Assembly: GCA_049670505.1 (NCBI GenBank)
Contig: JBATTK010000030.1
Location: 1-53,646, forward strand
Reading direction: 5' to 3'
DNA length: 53,646 nt
Source of the DNA: JBATTK01 sp049670505
Lineage (GTDB): Bacteria > Bacteroidota > Bacteroidia > Flavobacteriales > Flavobacteriaceae
Part shown: in pieces, positions 17,653 through 27,098 of the stretch
Position numbering within the stretch: position 1 is the stretch's first letter
Layout of the letters: every line of letters starts with the position of its first letter
The notes under the pieces: model-generated
What the model saw: the letters and a program-made list of their open reading frames with translations, nothing else
Database searches by the model: none
Told to the model about the DNA's origin: nothing
Translations under genes and position numbers: made by a program

Positions 17653-20600
17653 TTAAAAATTCAGATTAAGTCCTAACGAAAAAACGGTCGGCACAGGTAT
17701 CGTATTCAAATCTGTCCGCTCGGGATCAGATCCGATATAATCGCTTGGTGTAATCCAAAAAAGATTTTCCCCCTGAAGATAGACCCTAAATGCCGTCATC
17801 CCGGCCCATTTATTGATAAGGTCCTGGGGAAGGGAATATCCTATCTGTAAATTTCTCAGTTTAAAATAGGAATTGTTCCTAAACAGATAATCCGAATCCT
17901 GGGTATTGTCATTGTTCACCAGTGATAAGGAAGGAATATCGGTATCGGTATTGTCGGGTGTCCACGCATTTAGAACGCCTGTTCCCGAATTTTCCCTTCC
18001 CGATGCAAAATTGTTAAATCCGATAGATGGATCTCGTCCGATCCTACCGGAGACACCTGATCCAAATACGGATAGGTCCCAATTTTTATAGGCTACATCT
18101 ATTCGAATACCATATTCCAAATCCGGCAGGGTGTTCCCTATGAAATCCCTGTCATCGGCATCGATTACATTATCGTTATTGATATCCACAAACTTTATCC
18201 CGCCGGGGCGAGCGCCAATTTGAGCGGGACTGGAATCTACCTCTGCCTGACTTTGGAACAGGCCATCGGTCCTAAAACCAAAGATGGAAAACTGTGATTG
18301 TCCAATAATGGAATTTTGTGCAGTTCCAGGAAAAGCGGCCCTCACCTCTTCAGGTAATGCGGTAATCTCGTCCTGAAAGGCACCGAAATTTGTAGCTATG
18401 GTAAAGGATAGCCCATTTTCCAACGTTCTGGAGTAGTTAACATTCAATTCCCATCCCTTGGTTTCGGTCGTGGCCCCATTTAAAAACCGTTGCTGACCTT
18501 CCCCTATTGCCGAGGCTATGGGCGGATTGATCAAGATATCACTGGTTTCCCTGGTAAAATAATCAAATGACCCGGTAATGGTATTGTTCAAAAATCCAAA
18601 ATCCAATCCAAAGTTCCATTCTTGTGTAGTTTCCCATTTTAATTCATCGTTCGCGGCCTGAATGGATACAAAACCGGAGGGAAGCGTACCTCCATTGTTT
18701 CCTTGGAGATCATAGGCGGTACCTACATTGTAGAAGGTATCAAAAAAGAAACTGGTGCCTTCCAATGCCGCTCTATTGGGGCCATATCTGGATTCAAAAA
18801 GTCCAAACCGGGCAACATCCCCTATAGTCTGATTACCGACTTCCCCGTAACCGGCCCTAAATTTTAAATTGGTAATCGCATCTATATCCTTTAGGAAATC
18901 TTCGTTGTTTATTCTCCAACCGACCGTTGCAGCGGGAAAAATACCGTACCTATTGTCCGGTCCAAATCTAGAAGATCCATCTCGGCGTAACGTAAAGGAA
19001 GCCAAATAGCGATCTGAAAAAGCATAATTTATTTTCCCAAATTGTGAAAGCAACCTACTTTGGGTAGACGTACCGTTATTGGTCCTTGCTCCGGTTGCCG
19101 CGGACAGTACAAAAAATTCATCGGTTTCCACGGCAAAATCATCGGCGGAAGCAAAAACGCTATCAAAATCGTCCTGTATGGACTCCGTACCCAATAACAC
19201 TCCGAAACGGTGGTCGCCTAATTCCAAATTATAGTTTAAGGTATTGGTAAACACCAAACTTGTAAATTTATTGGTATCTAGAATCAACCGGTTGTTATCC
19301 CTGTTTACAAACCCATTATTAACTTTGGGTTCAACGTTCCTACTTTTAAAGTCATTATAATCCAAACCGACGCTTGTCCTAAAGGTCAAATTTTCTAGTA
19401 TATCCCATTCCGCATAGACATTTCCAAAAATAGTTGTACGCTCCGTGTTGTCCCATCTATTTAAAAATTGGATCAATACAGGGTTGTTCCTATCCGAATA
19501 CCCTGCCCCCAAAGGACCAGCAAAATCCCCATTGCTATCAAAAACGGGTAAGGTAGGTGCCAATGATATGGCCAAGAAGGGAGTAGGGGCACTTCCGACA
19601 TCCGGAGAGGCCAAAGTCTCGTCAGAGGTAGAGAACTGTGTATTGACCCCGAATCGTATTTTGTTATCGAACAGATTGAAATTGGAGTTCAACTTGGCCG
19701 TATAGCGTTCAAAGCCCGTGTTTTTAAGCATTCCCGTATTATTGAGATACCCAAGATTGACCATATGAAAAGCCTTGTCCGATCCGCCCGAAACTGTAAT
19801 TTCATTGTTAAAGACGTATCCGGTTTCGTAGGTTTCATCTTGCCAATCCGTATCGCCGACCGGAATGGTAGGATCGCCTCCCACAAAGGGCTGTGGCGTT
19901 ACACTGTTAAGTACAGGATTGGCAAAATCCCCGTTCCAATCAAAATTGTAGATTTCACCAAAACCTGCGGAAGGATCGGCACCGTCGTTTACAGATGCCC
20001 TCCATAATATTTCACCGCGTTGTTGGGCGTTTAACATATCATAACGTTGTTTTCTTTCTGATAGGACGGAGATATTGGAATTGATGGAAACACTGAATTT
20101 CTCCCCATCAGCCGCCCGTGCACTATTCTTTGTGGTCACAATTATTACGCCGTTACCGGCCCTGGCACCATATAAGGAGGAAGCCGATGCATCTTTTAAT
20201 ACCTGAACAGATTCTATGGTGCTTGGGTTGATATTTGAAAAAACCTCTTGCCGCACCGTAGGCACGCCGTCTATTACGTATAAGGGATTGTTGTCCCCAA
20301 GCGTAGTTACCCCTCTAATAAGCACGCGACTACTAGCTCCTGTAGGATCTCCGGATTTTTCAATGAACAATCCGGGAACCCTACCTTGCAATGCCTGTAT
20401 GGGACTACCGGAACTTAAGCTCTGCCCTTCCACGGGTCCCAATTCCACTACAGTAATAGCACCTGTTAAATCGGCCTTTTTCTCAACAACGTAGCCAGTA
20501 AGTACAACTTCTTCCAATTGTTGCGTATCCGCTTGTAGTGCAATACTAAGGGTCGCTTGTCCATTTACGGGAACCTCCATCCTCAGAAATCCTATATAGC

Positions 20601-20820
20601 TAAAGGCCAGAGTGGCATTGGAAGGAACATCGTCCAAGGTATAGTTTCCGTCAAAATCCGTAGTGGTCCCGTTGGTGGTACCTACAACTACAACGGAAGC
20701 TCCGGGCAGGGGCATACCATCATCTTGAGAGGTAACCACACCTGTCACCTGTCCTGTTTGGGCCAATATATGGCCAACAGGAACCAGAAATAATAGAAAT
20801 AATAAGAGTTTTAATTTCAT
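17653..20820 (-). CDS. SusC/RagA-family TonB-dependent oligosaccharide transporter
   Basis: 1055 residues. A signal peptide (1-21, ending HILAQ) precedes a CarboxypepD_reg-like beta domain (about 23-105, GVVTSQDDGMPLPGASVVVVG). The TonB-dependent plug follows, with YVIDGVPTVRQEVFSNINPSTIESVQVLKDASASSLYG at about 180-220, the diagnostic SusC segment. The rest is a 22-strand-type barrel ending in LNLNF with terminal Phe. It imports oligosaccharides bound by SusD into the periplasm using TonB energy. It starts only 11 bp after GH32, so the two are co-transcribed. Fructan specificity is inferred from context. Confidence 0.95.
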   Translation of the reverse strand: MKLKLLLFLLFLVPVGHILAQTGQVTGVVTSQDDGMPLPGASVVVVGTTNGTTTDFDGNYTLDDVPSNATLAFSYIGFLRMEVPVNGQATLSIALQADTQQLEEVVLTGYVVEKKADLTGAITVVELGPVEGQSLSSGSPIQALQGRVPGLFIEKSGDPTGASSRVLIRGVTTLGDNNPLYVIDGVPTVRQEVFSNINPSTIESVQVLKDASASSLYGARAGNGVIIVTTKNSARAADGEKFSVSINSNISVLSERKQRYDMLNAQQRGEILWRASVNDGADPSAGFGEIYNFDWNGDFANPVLNSVTPQPFVGGDPTIPVGDTDWQDETYETGYVFNNEITVSGGSDKAFHMVNLGYLNNTGMLKNTGFERYTAKLNSNFNLFDNKIRFGVNTQFSTSDETLASPDVGSAPTPFLAISLAPTLPVFDSNGDFAGPLGAGYSDRNNPVLIQFLNRWDNTERTTIFGNVYAEWDILENLTFRTSVGLDYNDFKSRNVEPKVNNGFVNRDNNRLILDTNKFTSLVFTNTLNYNLELGDHRFGVLLGTESIQDDFDSVFASADDFAVETDEFFVLSAATGARTNNGTSTQSRLLSQFGKINYAFSDRYLASFTLRRDGSSRFGPDNRYGIFPAATVGWRINNEDFLKDIDAITNLKFRAGYGEVGNQTIGDVARFGLFESRYGPNRAALEGTSFFFDTFYNVGTAYDLQGNNGGTLPSGFVSIQAANDELKWETTQEWNFGLDFGFLNNTITGSFDYFTRETSDILINPPIASAIGEGQQRFLNGATTETKGWELNVNYSRTLENGLSFTIATNFGAFQDEITALPEEVRAAFPGTAQNSIIGQSQFSIFGFRTDGLFQSQAEVDSSPAQIGARPGGIKFVDINNDNVIDADDRDFIGNTLPDLEYGIRIDVAYKNWDLSVFGSGVSGRIGRDPSIGFNNFASGRENSGTGVLNAWTPDNTDTDIPSLSLVNNDNTQDSDYLFRNNSYFKLRNLQIGYSLPQDLINKWAGMTAFRVYLQGENLFWITPSDYIGSDPERTDLNTIPVPTVFSLGLNLNF

Positions 20821-20831
20821 AATAGATTGAT

Positions 20832-22451
20832 TTAGTTAAAGTTTAATTCATGTACTTCTATACTGTCAAGAACAAATCCTTGATTTTCCGATACAATAGA
20901 AAGTGTTTCGAAGGGTATATTGGGGAAGAATATTTCCGTCATCACGGTTTCCCCATCGTCAAAAAATAGTTCGATCGATGTTTTGTCCAATAGTACGGTA
21001 GCGGATAAATTGGTATTCCCAGATGTTCTAGGGGCTTCCGCAATTCCGGGGAAATCTTCTGAAAAATCAGTTATTCCGGCCTTGCTTCTATCCACATAGA
21101 AAAGTTGCTTTGTAGCATCATATCCAAAAATCAGTACATCACCCAAGCTATTATCTAACCTAAAACTGAAGCTGTTATCCTTTACATCGGAACTATTGAA
21201 TTTTATTTCCGTTCTTGACAGATCCACGGTTTTAGCCTCCGTTATCTTTACTTCGCCACTCACCGCAATTGCTTCCGTTTTATATTTTTTGCCTCTATAT
21301 TGCGAAAGTTCCTTTACCGGATCAAAACCAAGTCTATAACCATCAGTACTTTTTATAAGTTTCACGGTGCGTGGTATGGTCATACCGTTCCTCCATGTCT
21401 CCGTAGGAACTACCCTTGCATATTGCCAATTGGACATCCAACCTAAGTATAATCTTCTACCATCGGAGGCCGGGATATTGGACCAGGAAACACCGGCATA
21501 ATTGTCCCGGCCAAAATCTATCCAAAAATCATGATGCTCCTCCAACTCTTCTTTAAAGTCGTTATCCAAGGTAAAATTGGTGCCGTCAAAATCCCCGATG
21601 AAGTATTGGGTGGCCGAGCCCCCGTTAGGGCCGCCTGGATTGATACTCACAAAAAGGACCCACTTCACTTCTTCCGAGCCTTTTACTTGTAAGGGGAAAA
21701 AATCCGGGCATTCCCAAACCCCTCCGTGCGCTCCGATCTCCCTATTAAGATCTGCGCCAAAATCCGACAATAGCTCCCAATCCTTTAAATCCTTGGAACT
21801 GTAGAACATAATTTTATCCCCGGCCGCCAAAACCATGATCCATCTTTCACGTTCGGCATCCCATGACATTTTGGGATCTCTAAAATCCTTGATGCCCGGA
21901 TTAGCTATCGCCGGATTATCCACATACTTTGTAAATGTTTTTCCTTCATCCAAACTATACGCTATGCCCTGTGTTTGAAGCCATTCCTTGGCTTCCGGGT
22001 TTTCTTTGGAATTGGTATACATGGCCACCACAGGTTTTGTACTTTGAGGTGTACCGAACCCTGAAGTGTTCTCATTGTCCACTACAGCGCTACCGGACCA
22101 AATATGCCCCAATTTATCAGGATACAGGGCAATGGGCATTTCTTTCCATGTTATCATATCCATACTAATGGCATGCCCCCAATGCATTGGTCCCCACGTA
22201 CTGGAATCAGGATAATGTTGAAAGTACAAATGATAATACCCATTGTAATAAAACATTCCGTTAGGGTCATTGACCCATTTTTCTTTAGGTGTAAAATGAA
22301 AGTTGGGACGGTATAATTCTTCTTCTTTACTGGACGTAATTTCATTTTCCATCTCGTTGGTATCCGTTACTTCCTTAGTTTGATTCTTACAGGAGAGCAA
22401 TGTGAACACCAAGGCAAACAGCAATCCTAATTGTAGTCTCTTTTTTTTCAT
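20832..22451 (-). CDS. GH32 fructan hydrolase (levanase/inulinase/invertase type), lipoprotein
   Basis: 539 residues with a lipoprotein signal (MKKKRLQLGLLFALVFTLLSC, Cys21). The five-bladed propeller signatures of GH32 are complete: WVNDPNG with nucleophile Asp62, FRDP with transition-state Asp192, and ECPDFF with acid/base Glu247. A C-terminal beta-sandwich (about 390-539) is present, ending with a segment resembling the DKTSIELFFDDGETVMTE pattern of the family. It cleaves beta-fructosyl links (inulin, levan, sucrose or fructo-oligosaccharides). Endo or exo action cannot be told from sequence. The lipid anchor places it in the periplasm or at the surface. It shares an operon with susC/susD and the MFS porter. 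Confidence 0.96.
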   Translation of the reverse strand: MKKKRLQLGLLFALVFTLLSCKNQTKEVTDTNEMENEITSSKEEELYRPNFHFTPKEKWVNDPNGMFYYNGYYHLYFQHYPDSSTWGPMHWGHAISMDMITWKEMPIALYPDKLGHIWSGSAVVDNENTSGFGTPQSTKPVVAMYTNSKENPEAKEWLQTQGIAYSLDEGKTFTKYVDNPAIANPGIKDFRDPKMSWDAERERWIMVLAAGDKIMFYSSKDLKDWELLSDFGADLNREIGAHGGVWECPDFFPLQVKGSEEVKWVLFVSINPGGPNGGSATQYFIGDFDGTNFTLDNDFKEELEEHHDFWIDFGRDNYAGVSWSNIPASDGRRLYLGWMSNWQYARVVPTETWRNGMTIPRTVKLIKSTDGYRLGFDPVKELSQYRGKKYKTEAIAVSGEVKITEAKTVDLSRTEIKFNSSDVKDNSFSFRLDNSLGDVLIFGYDATKQLFYVDRSKAGITDFSEDFPGIAEAPRTSGNTNLSATVLLDKTSIELFFDDGETVMTEIFFPNIPFETLSIVSENQGFVLDSIEVHELNFN

Positions 22452-22525
22452 TTTAAATTATTATTGGTTCTTATTCTATACTGATTCATAATCAACATTA
22501 TTTTTTTATTCCTTGGTAATTGGTT

Positions 22526-23893
22526 TTAACCGACCTTCTTTTTATTGTAATCCGCAATCTTACCATTGGCCGATCTGATCGATCTGGTCAATACCTTGCT
22601 TAATTCCTCTAAGGAAACCCCTTTGGTCTCCGGCATTATAAATGCAACGAAGAGCAACTGTAATACCATCATAAAAGCGAAGAAGGCAAAAACGATTCCC
22701 GGACCTATGGTTGAAAATAATATAGGGACCAACGAAGGAACTACCGCGGCCAAAATCCAATGGACCGAGCTTCCGAAAGATTGTCCGGAGCTTCTTAGAT
22801 GATTGGGGAAAATTTCGGAAATAAACACCCAAATTACGGTTCCTTGTCCTATGGCATGCGCTGCAATGAAAATGAACAGAAACATAGGCATTACTATCCC
22901 TCCCCAATGAAGAAAAAAAGCGCAGGCCACCAAGGACAGTGATATGATATAACCTACGGAACCCATGTACATCAGTTGTTTTCTTCCCAATCTATCTATA
23001 AGATAAATTCCAAAAAGGGTAAAGACCATATTTGTCACCCCTATACCGATGCTGCTCAACAATGCCGAACTCTCGCCAAGACCGGCTTCCGTTAAAATTC
23101 TTGGGGCATAATATAGAAAGGCGTTGATTCCGGATAACTGATTAAAAAATGCAATTAGAAAGGCCAGTATTACCGGAAACCTATATTTTTTCATAAAGAT
23201 ATGCTCCCCTGATAGGCTGTTTTCATTTTCAGTCTTGATTTCCATCATTAGTGCTTCGGCATCCTTGTCTGGATTGATCAACCGTAACACCTCTTTAGCT
23301 TCCTCATTCCGTAATTTAGTCAGTAGCCATCTTGGGCTTTTAGGTACGCTCAGCGCAAATATCATATACATTATTGCAGGAACCGCCTCTACACCCAACA
23401 TCCATCGCCATGCATTCTCGCCGATTCCACTGAGCAAATAATTGGAGAAAAAAGCAATTAAGATTCCAAATACAATGTTGAATTGATATAATCCTACCAG
23501 TTTGCCCCTGTCTTTTGCGGGAGCTATTTCCGATATATAAGCAGGGGCAGCTATGGTAGATGCACCCACCCCAAGGCCCCCTATAAACCTGAATATTGCA
23601 AAGGTTATGGGATCGTTCGCAAATGCAGAACCTAAAGCGGACACCGTATATAGGGCACCGATCCATATCAATGTTTTCTTGCGACCCATTGTATTGGTAG
23701 GTATGCCGCCCAACAGTGCTCCTACAACGGTACCCCATAAGGCCATTCCAACAACGACCACCCCATGAAAAACATCGGAAGAACCCCAAAGTGCCTGTAA
23801 CTTTTTATCGGCTCCAGAAATAACAACCGTATCGAAACCAAAAAGGAACCCCGCTAAAGCTGCTGTAATAGACCATACCCATATTTTTTTCAT
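22526..23893 (-). CDS. MFS sugar porter (likely fructose importer)
   Basis: 455 residues, 12 predicted membrane helices. Sugar-porter signatures: FGFDTVVISGA in helix 1, NTMGRKKTLIW in the 2-3 loop (G70-R-K-K), VPKSPRWLL at the end of helix 6, FNQLSGINAFLYYAP in helix 7, DRLGRKQLM and the C-terminal PETKG. This family brings monosaccharides across the inner membrane, usually by proton symport. Being first in the GH32-SusCD operon, it most likely imports fructose released in the periplasm. No fructokinase lies in the window, so the next step is encoded elsewhere. Its promoter region holds the repeats described at 23951-24062. Confidence 0.93.
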   Translation of the reverse strand: MKKIWVWSITAALAGFLFGFDTVVISGADKKLQALWGSSDVFHGVVVVGMALWGTVVGALLGGIPTNTMGRKKTLIWIGALYTVSALGSAFANDPITFAIFRFIGGLGVGASTIAAPAYISEIAPAKDRGKLVGLYQFNIVFGILIAFFSNYLLSGIGENAWRWMLGVEAVPAIMYMIFALSVPKSPRWLLTKLRNEEAKEVLRLINPDKDAEALMMEIKTENENSLSGEHIFMKKYRFPVILAFLIAFFNQLSGINAFLYYAPRILTEAGLGESSALLSSIGIGVTNMVFTLFGIYLIDRLGRKQLMYMGSVGYIISLSLVACAFFLHWGGIVMPMFLFIFIAAHAIGQGTVIWVFISEIFPNHLRSSGQSFGSSVHWILAAVVPSLVPILFSTIGPGIVFAFFAFMMVLQLLFVAFIMPETKGVSLEELSKVLTRSIRSANGKIADYNKKKVG

Positions 23894-23933
23894 TATGACA
23901 ATATTTTAAACTATTGACTAATGTATTCTTAAA

Positions 23934-24062
23934 AAAAGGTATGCTATTTTGATAATGTTGCAGTTTCTTATGATTTAGTTAACAGCAGATTAAATTTATA
24001 TTAAGCTATTGATAATCAATACCCTATATAGTATTCAAGGGTATTACGATAACGTTGTAGTT
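23934..24062 (-). promoter_or_regulatory. Fructan-locus promoter region with direct repeats (candidate HTCS operator)
   Basis: Two near-identical 15-mers, GATAATGTTGCAGTT (23951-23965) and GATAACGTTGTAGTT (24048-24062), differ at two positions and lie in the same orientation, 97 bp apart. The first is 9 bp from a minus-strand -7-like element TACCTTTT (read 23941 to 23934) of the MFS gene, where an activator would bind. No -33 element is evident, which fits activated expression. Between the repeats lie an 11-bp palindrome TTGATAATCAA (24009-24019) and an inverted repeat AATACCC (24018-24024) / GGGTATT (24039-24045). Confidence 0.45.
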
Positions 24063-24162
24063 ATACTCATGTATCATGTACTTTCAAAATTGATACAATA
24101 GCGAAGCAAAAAAAATGAAGAAAAACGGCGATATACCGTTTTTAGGTAGGTAGTCTAAAAAG

Positions 24163-26910
24163 TTATATGGATTTTCTATGTATAACGGGCGACATTCCAA
24201 ATTTGTTCTTAAAGGTGGTGGAAAAATAATTAGGAGAAGAAAAGCCATGGCTATATGCAATTTCAGAAATACTTAATGTGGTATTTTCTAGCATGGACTT
24301 CGCTTTTTCCAATCTATAATTACTGATATAATCACTAACGCTAATGCCCAACATAGCCTTTACCTTTCTATACAACTGAACTCTTGACACATTAAGTGTT
24401 TCGGCGAGCTGCTCTACCGAGAAATTCGTATTGTCCAAATTTTTTCTAATTTGGACATTCAGTTGATTCATAAACTCTTGCTCCAAATTTCCGAAGGATT
24501 CCGTTTGCTCTATTTTATAGATATTATTGGTATAATAAAATCGTAATTTTTCCCTATTGTACAATAGGGATTTTATGGACTGTATCAATATAGTATAACT
24601 AAAAGGTTTTGTTAGGTATAGATCAGCGCCGGACTGAAGCCCTTTTAAATAGGATTCCTTATTTCCCATGGCCGTAAGAATTATGGTAGGGATATGGGAA
24701 GTCCTTAAATCTTTCTTTAAAATATCACAAATCTCAAAGCCGCTCTTACTAGGAAGGTTAATGTCGCATATAATTACGTCCGGAATAACCTCAAAGGCCT
24801 TTTCCACCGCATCTGTGCCATCGGACTGGTAAATATCATATTCCTTTATCAATTTATTTTTAAGGAACAAGGAGAGGTCCCAGTTATCCTCAATTATCAA
24901 AACCGTATACTTTTCCCCTTCACCATCGGGTTCTTTCACCAAATATGTGTTGTCATCAAAATAGTCCGAGGTAAAATCGATCACATCGGTATCTACCAAA
25001 TCGTGTTCTACAATTATCTCATCTTCATCAAAATGTGCATTCCCCTTATATAAGGTTACCACAAATTCCGTTCCGTGAACAGATTTCACGGCTATAGTAC
25101 CCTTATGCAGTTCTACAAACTCCTTGCTAAGGTGTAGGCCCATACCGGAACTGTTCTTTCTATTATTGGAGCCTTTGAAAAAGGCTTGGAATACATTTTT
25201 CATTTCCTTTTCAGGGATACCGATACCGGAATCCTTAAAATGGATCGAAACCGTATTTTCGTCCGGTACATCTTGAATTTTGATTTCTATTTTGCCGTTG
25301 TCCGGAGTAAATTTAAACGCGTTGCTCAAAAGGTTAAAATAGACCTTGTCCATCAAATTTCTATCGATAAACAAATCCAGGTCCTCGCAATTGGATTTAA
25401 GTTGGAAATTGATATTGCGTTTGTTGGCCTCTCGCTTAAAGTCGTTTAAAATATGACGGGAAAATGAATATATGTTTGTTTTTGAAGCTCTTAAAATAAA
25501 CTTACGATCTTCAACCTTTCTAAAATCCAGTAATTGATTGATCAGTCTTAATAAGCGATTGGAATTATTATAGATCAGTTCCACTTCGTTCATGATATGT
25601 GATCCTTTTTCCTTTGCAAAATCACCAATAGATTCAATGGAACTCATTATTAAGGTAATTGGTGTTTTGAATTCATGGGAAAGCCCGGTAAAGAAATTTA
25701 GCTTAGCTTCATTGCTAAGCTTAACTTCCTTCGCTATTTTCTCGATTTGATTTCTTTGTATCGTTATTTTGTTATTGGTCAATTCCAATTGCCTATTCTT
25801 TTTTCTTATGGTAAACACAGAATATATACTGTAAATGGTTAGACTAAGAACAACGGCTAAAAGTGCCATGGCGATTTTAAGTAAGTTACTTTGAGAGGAA
25901 TATAGTTCTTGTTGTTTTTCGATGGCTTTTAACTGGTTCTCTATCTCATTTTGCTGTTCATTGATCTTGTCGAATTGATTTTTCATAATACCCGCGTTGA
26001 ACTGATCTATTACCGTGGTATTCAATATATTATTTTTTGGAATGGACTCCTTATTTAGTATTTTCTTTGCAAGTTCAATAGCTTCGTCCCCGCCCGTAGG
26101 ATATAGTATGGTAGCTTCCAAGATACCATCCTGAACCATTTGTATACCTCCATTAGGACCATTTAGACCATCTACACCTATTATTTTGATGGTTTCTTCC
26201 AAACCTAAATTTTTGGCCACTTCCCAAACACCTCTTGCCATTCTATCATTATGGGCAAAAACATAGTCTACATCAATATCCTGCTGCAATATTAGTCTTA
26301 ACTGATCTTGGATGGATTCCTTTTCCCAATCGCCCTCAATATGCTCAACTACCTTGGCATTTTGAAATCCCTTGATTATCTGGTTGAAACCTAGACTTCT
26401 TTCCCGTGCCGGAGAAGATCCGGCCAAACCTTTTATTTCTATTATTCGTATAGAATCATTTGTATTAGTAGCTATTATCTGTTTTGCGGCATTTCTTCCC
26501 ACCTCTATATTATCAGCTCCCAAATATGCCGAATACTGCTGGTTTTCTGTTTTCCTGTCCACGACGAGCACAGGAATTCCTGCGTTCAATGCCTTCGCTA
26601 CAACAGGAGTAATAGGTTTCGATAAAATCGGTGATACAATAATGATGTCCAGACTATCTGAAATTAACTTTTCAATCTGTTGTATTTGTTTATCCACTTC
26701 ATAATTGGCGTCATAAATGGTCAAGTCGATATTAGGGTCCAGCGACGCCTGTAGTTTCATAGCATTGTTCATGGAACGTCGCCAATCATCATTGGTCATA
26801 GCTTGCGCAAATCCAATGCGGATTTGATTTTCTTTTGAATCCCGATCACAGGAAAAAAAAGACAATACCAAGATTGCCAATGCATAAAAATGGACTTTTT
26901 TTAACTTCAT
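24163..26910 (-). CDS. Hybrid two-component system with periplasmic type-I sugar-binding sensor
   Basis: 915 residues containing sensor, kinase, receiver and DNA-binding domain in one chain. Order: export signal/first anchor (1-21), LacI/ribose-binding-protein-like periplasmic domain (about 28-310, with IIIVSPILSKPITPVVAKAL and IKIIGVDGLNGPNGG), coiled segment, membrane helix (~343-366), HisKA with SHEFKTP and phospho-His412, and HATPase (LLSNAFKFTPDNGK, DSGIGIPE, SGMGLHLS). The receiver follows with phospho-acceptor Asp716 and Lys768, then an AraC-type domain (~815-910). The same architecture in Bacteroides (BT1754) binds fructose directly and switches on fructan loci. The GH32 operon directly downstream supports that role here. 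Cys21 in LSFFSC resembles a lipobox, which is odd for a protein with a later membrane helix. It is probably just the signal-anchor end. Confidence 0.95.
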   Translation of the reverse strand: MKLKKVHFYALAILVLSFFSCDRDSKENQIRIGFAQAMTNDDWRRSMNNAMKLQASLDPNIDLTIYDANYEVDKQIQQIEKLISDSLDIIIVSPILSKPITPVVAKALNAGIPVLVVDRKTENQQYSAYLGADNIEVGRNAAKQIIATNTNDSIRIIEIKGLAGSSPARERSLGFNQIIKGFQNAKVVEHIEGDWEKESIQDQLRLILQQDIDVDYVFAHNDRMARGVWEVAKNLGLEETIKIIGVDGLNGPNGGIQMVQDGILEATILYPTGGDEAIELAKKILNKESIPKNNILNTTVIDQFNAGIMKNQFDKINEQQNEIENQLKAIEKQQELYSSQSNLLKIAMALLAVVLSLTIYSIYSVFTIRKKNRQLELTNNKITIQRNQIEKIAKEVKLSNEAKLNFFTGLSHEFKTPITLIMSSIESIGDFAKEKGSHIMNEVELIYNNSNRLLRLINQLLDFRKVEDRKFILRASKTNIYSFSRHILNDFKREANKRNINFQLKSNCEDLDLFIDRNLMDKVYFNLLSNAFKFTPDNGKIEIKIQDVPDENTVSIHFKDSGIGIPEKEMKNVFQAFFKGSNNRKNSSGMGLHLSKEFVELHKGTIAVKSVHGTEFVVTLYKGNAHFDEDEIIVEHDLVDTDVIDFTSDYFDDNTYLVKEPDGEGEKYTVLIIEDNWDLSLFLKNKLIKEYDIYQSDGTDAVEKAFEVIPDVIICDINLPSKSGFEICDILKKDLRTSHIPTIILTAMGNKESYLKGLQSGADLYLTKPFSYTILIQSIKSLLYNREKLRFYYTNNIYKIEQTESFGNLEQEFMNQLNVQIRKNLDNTNFSVEQLAETLNVSRVQLYRKVKAMLGISVSDYISNYRLEKAKSMLENTTLSISEIAYSHGFSSPNYFSTTFKNKFGMSPVIHRKSI

Positions 26911-26934
26911 GTACGTACATCTACTTTACGTAAA
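26909..26934. promoter_or_regulatory. Two adjacent ACGT-centred palindromes at the HTCS start
   Basis: ATGTACGTACAT (26909-26920, overlapping the HTCS start codon) and TTTACGTAAA (26925-26934) are both perfect palindromes with a TACGTA core. Their centres are 15 bp apart. The position over the HTCS start and in the divergent region to the Crp-type gene suggests an operator. The binding protein is unknown and chance cannot be excluded in AT-rich DNA. Confidence 0.35.
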
Positions 26935-27037
26935 CTTAACAAAAAATGAACACAACCAACTCGCAGGTAACTATAAAATAAAGGAAACAGAATTCTTTGA
27001 AAGTGTCGCCCAAAGTAACTTCCTCCAATATGTTCCA

Positions 27038-27067
27038 ATTGTAGGATGTTAAAATTCCGTACTTTTA
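27038..27067 (+). promoter_or_regulatory. Candidate promoter of the Crp/Fnr-type gene
   Basis: ATTG (27038-27041) as -33, an 18-bp spacer and TACTTTTA (27060-27067) as -7 resemble the TTTG-N17-23-TAnnTTTG consensus with one mismatch in each box. A start near 27074 leaves ~25 nt before the TTG start at 27099. Confidence 0.4.
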
Positions 27068-27098
27068 AAAAAATGAACGTTCTAACAAATATTCAAGC

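Noticed and set aside
24009..24019. TTGATAATCAA as an Fnr site
   Set aside because: Fnr half-sites TTGAT/ATCAA need a 4-bp spacer; here it is 1 bp.
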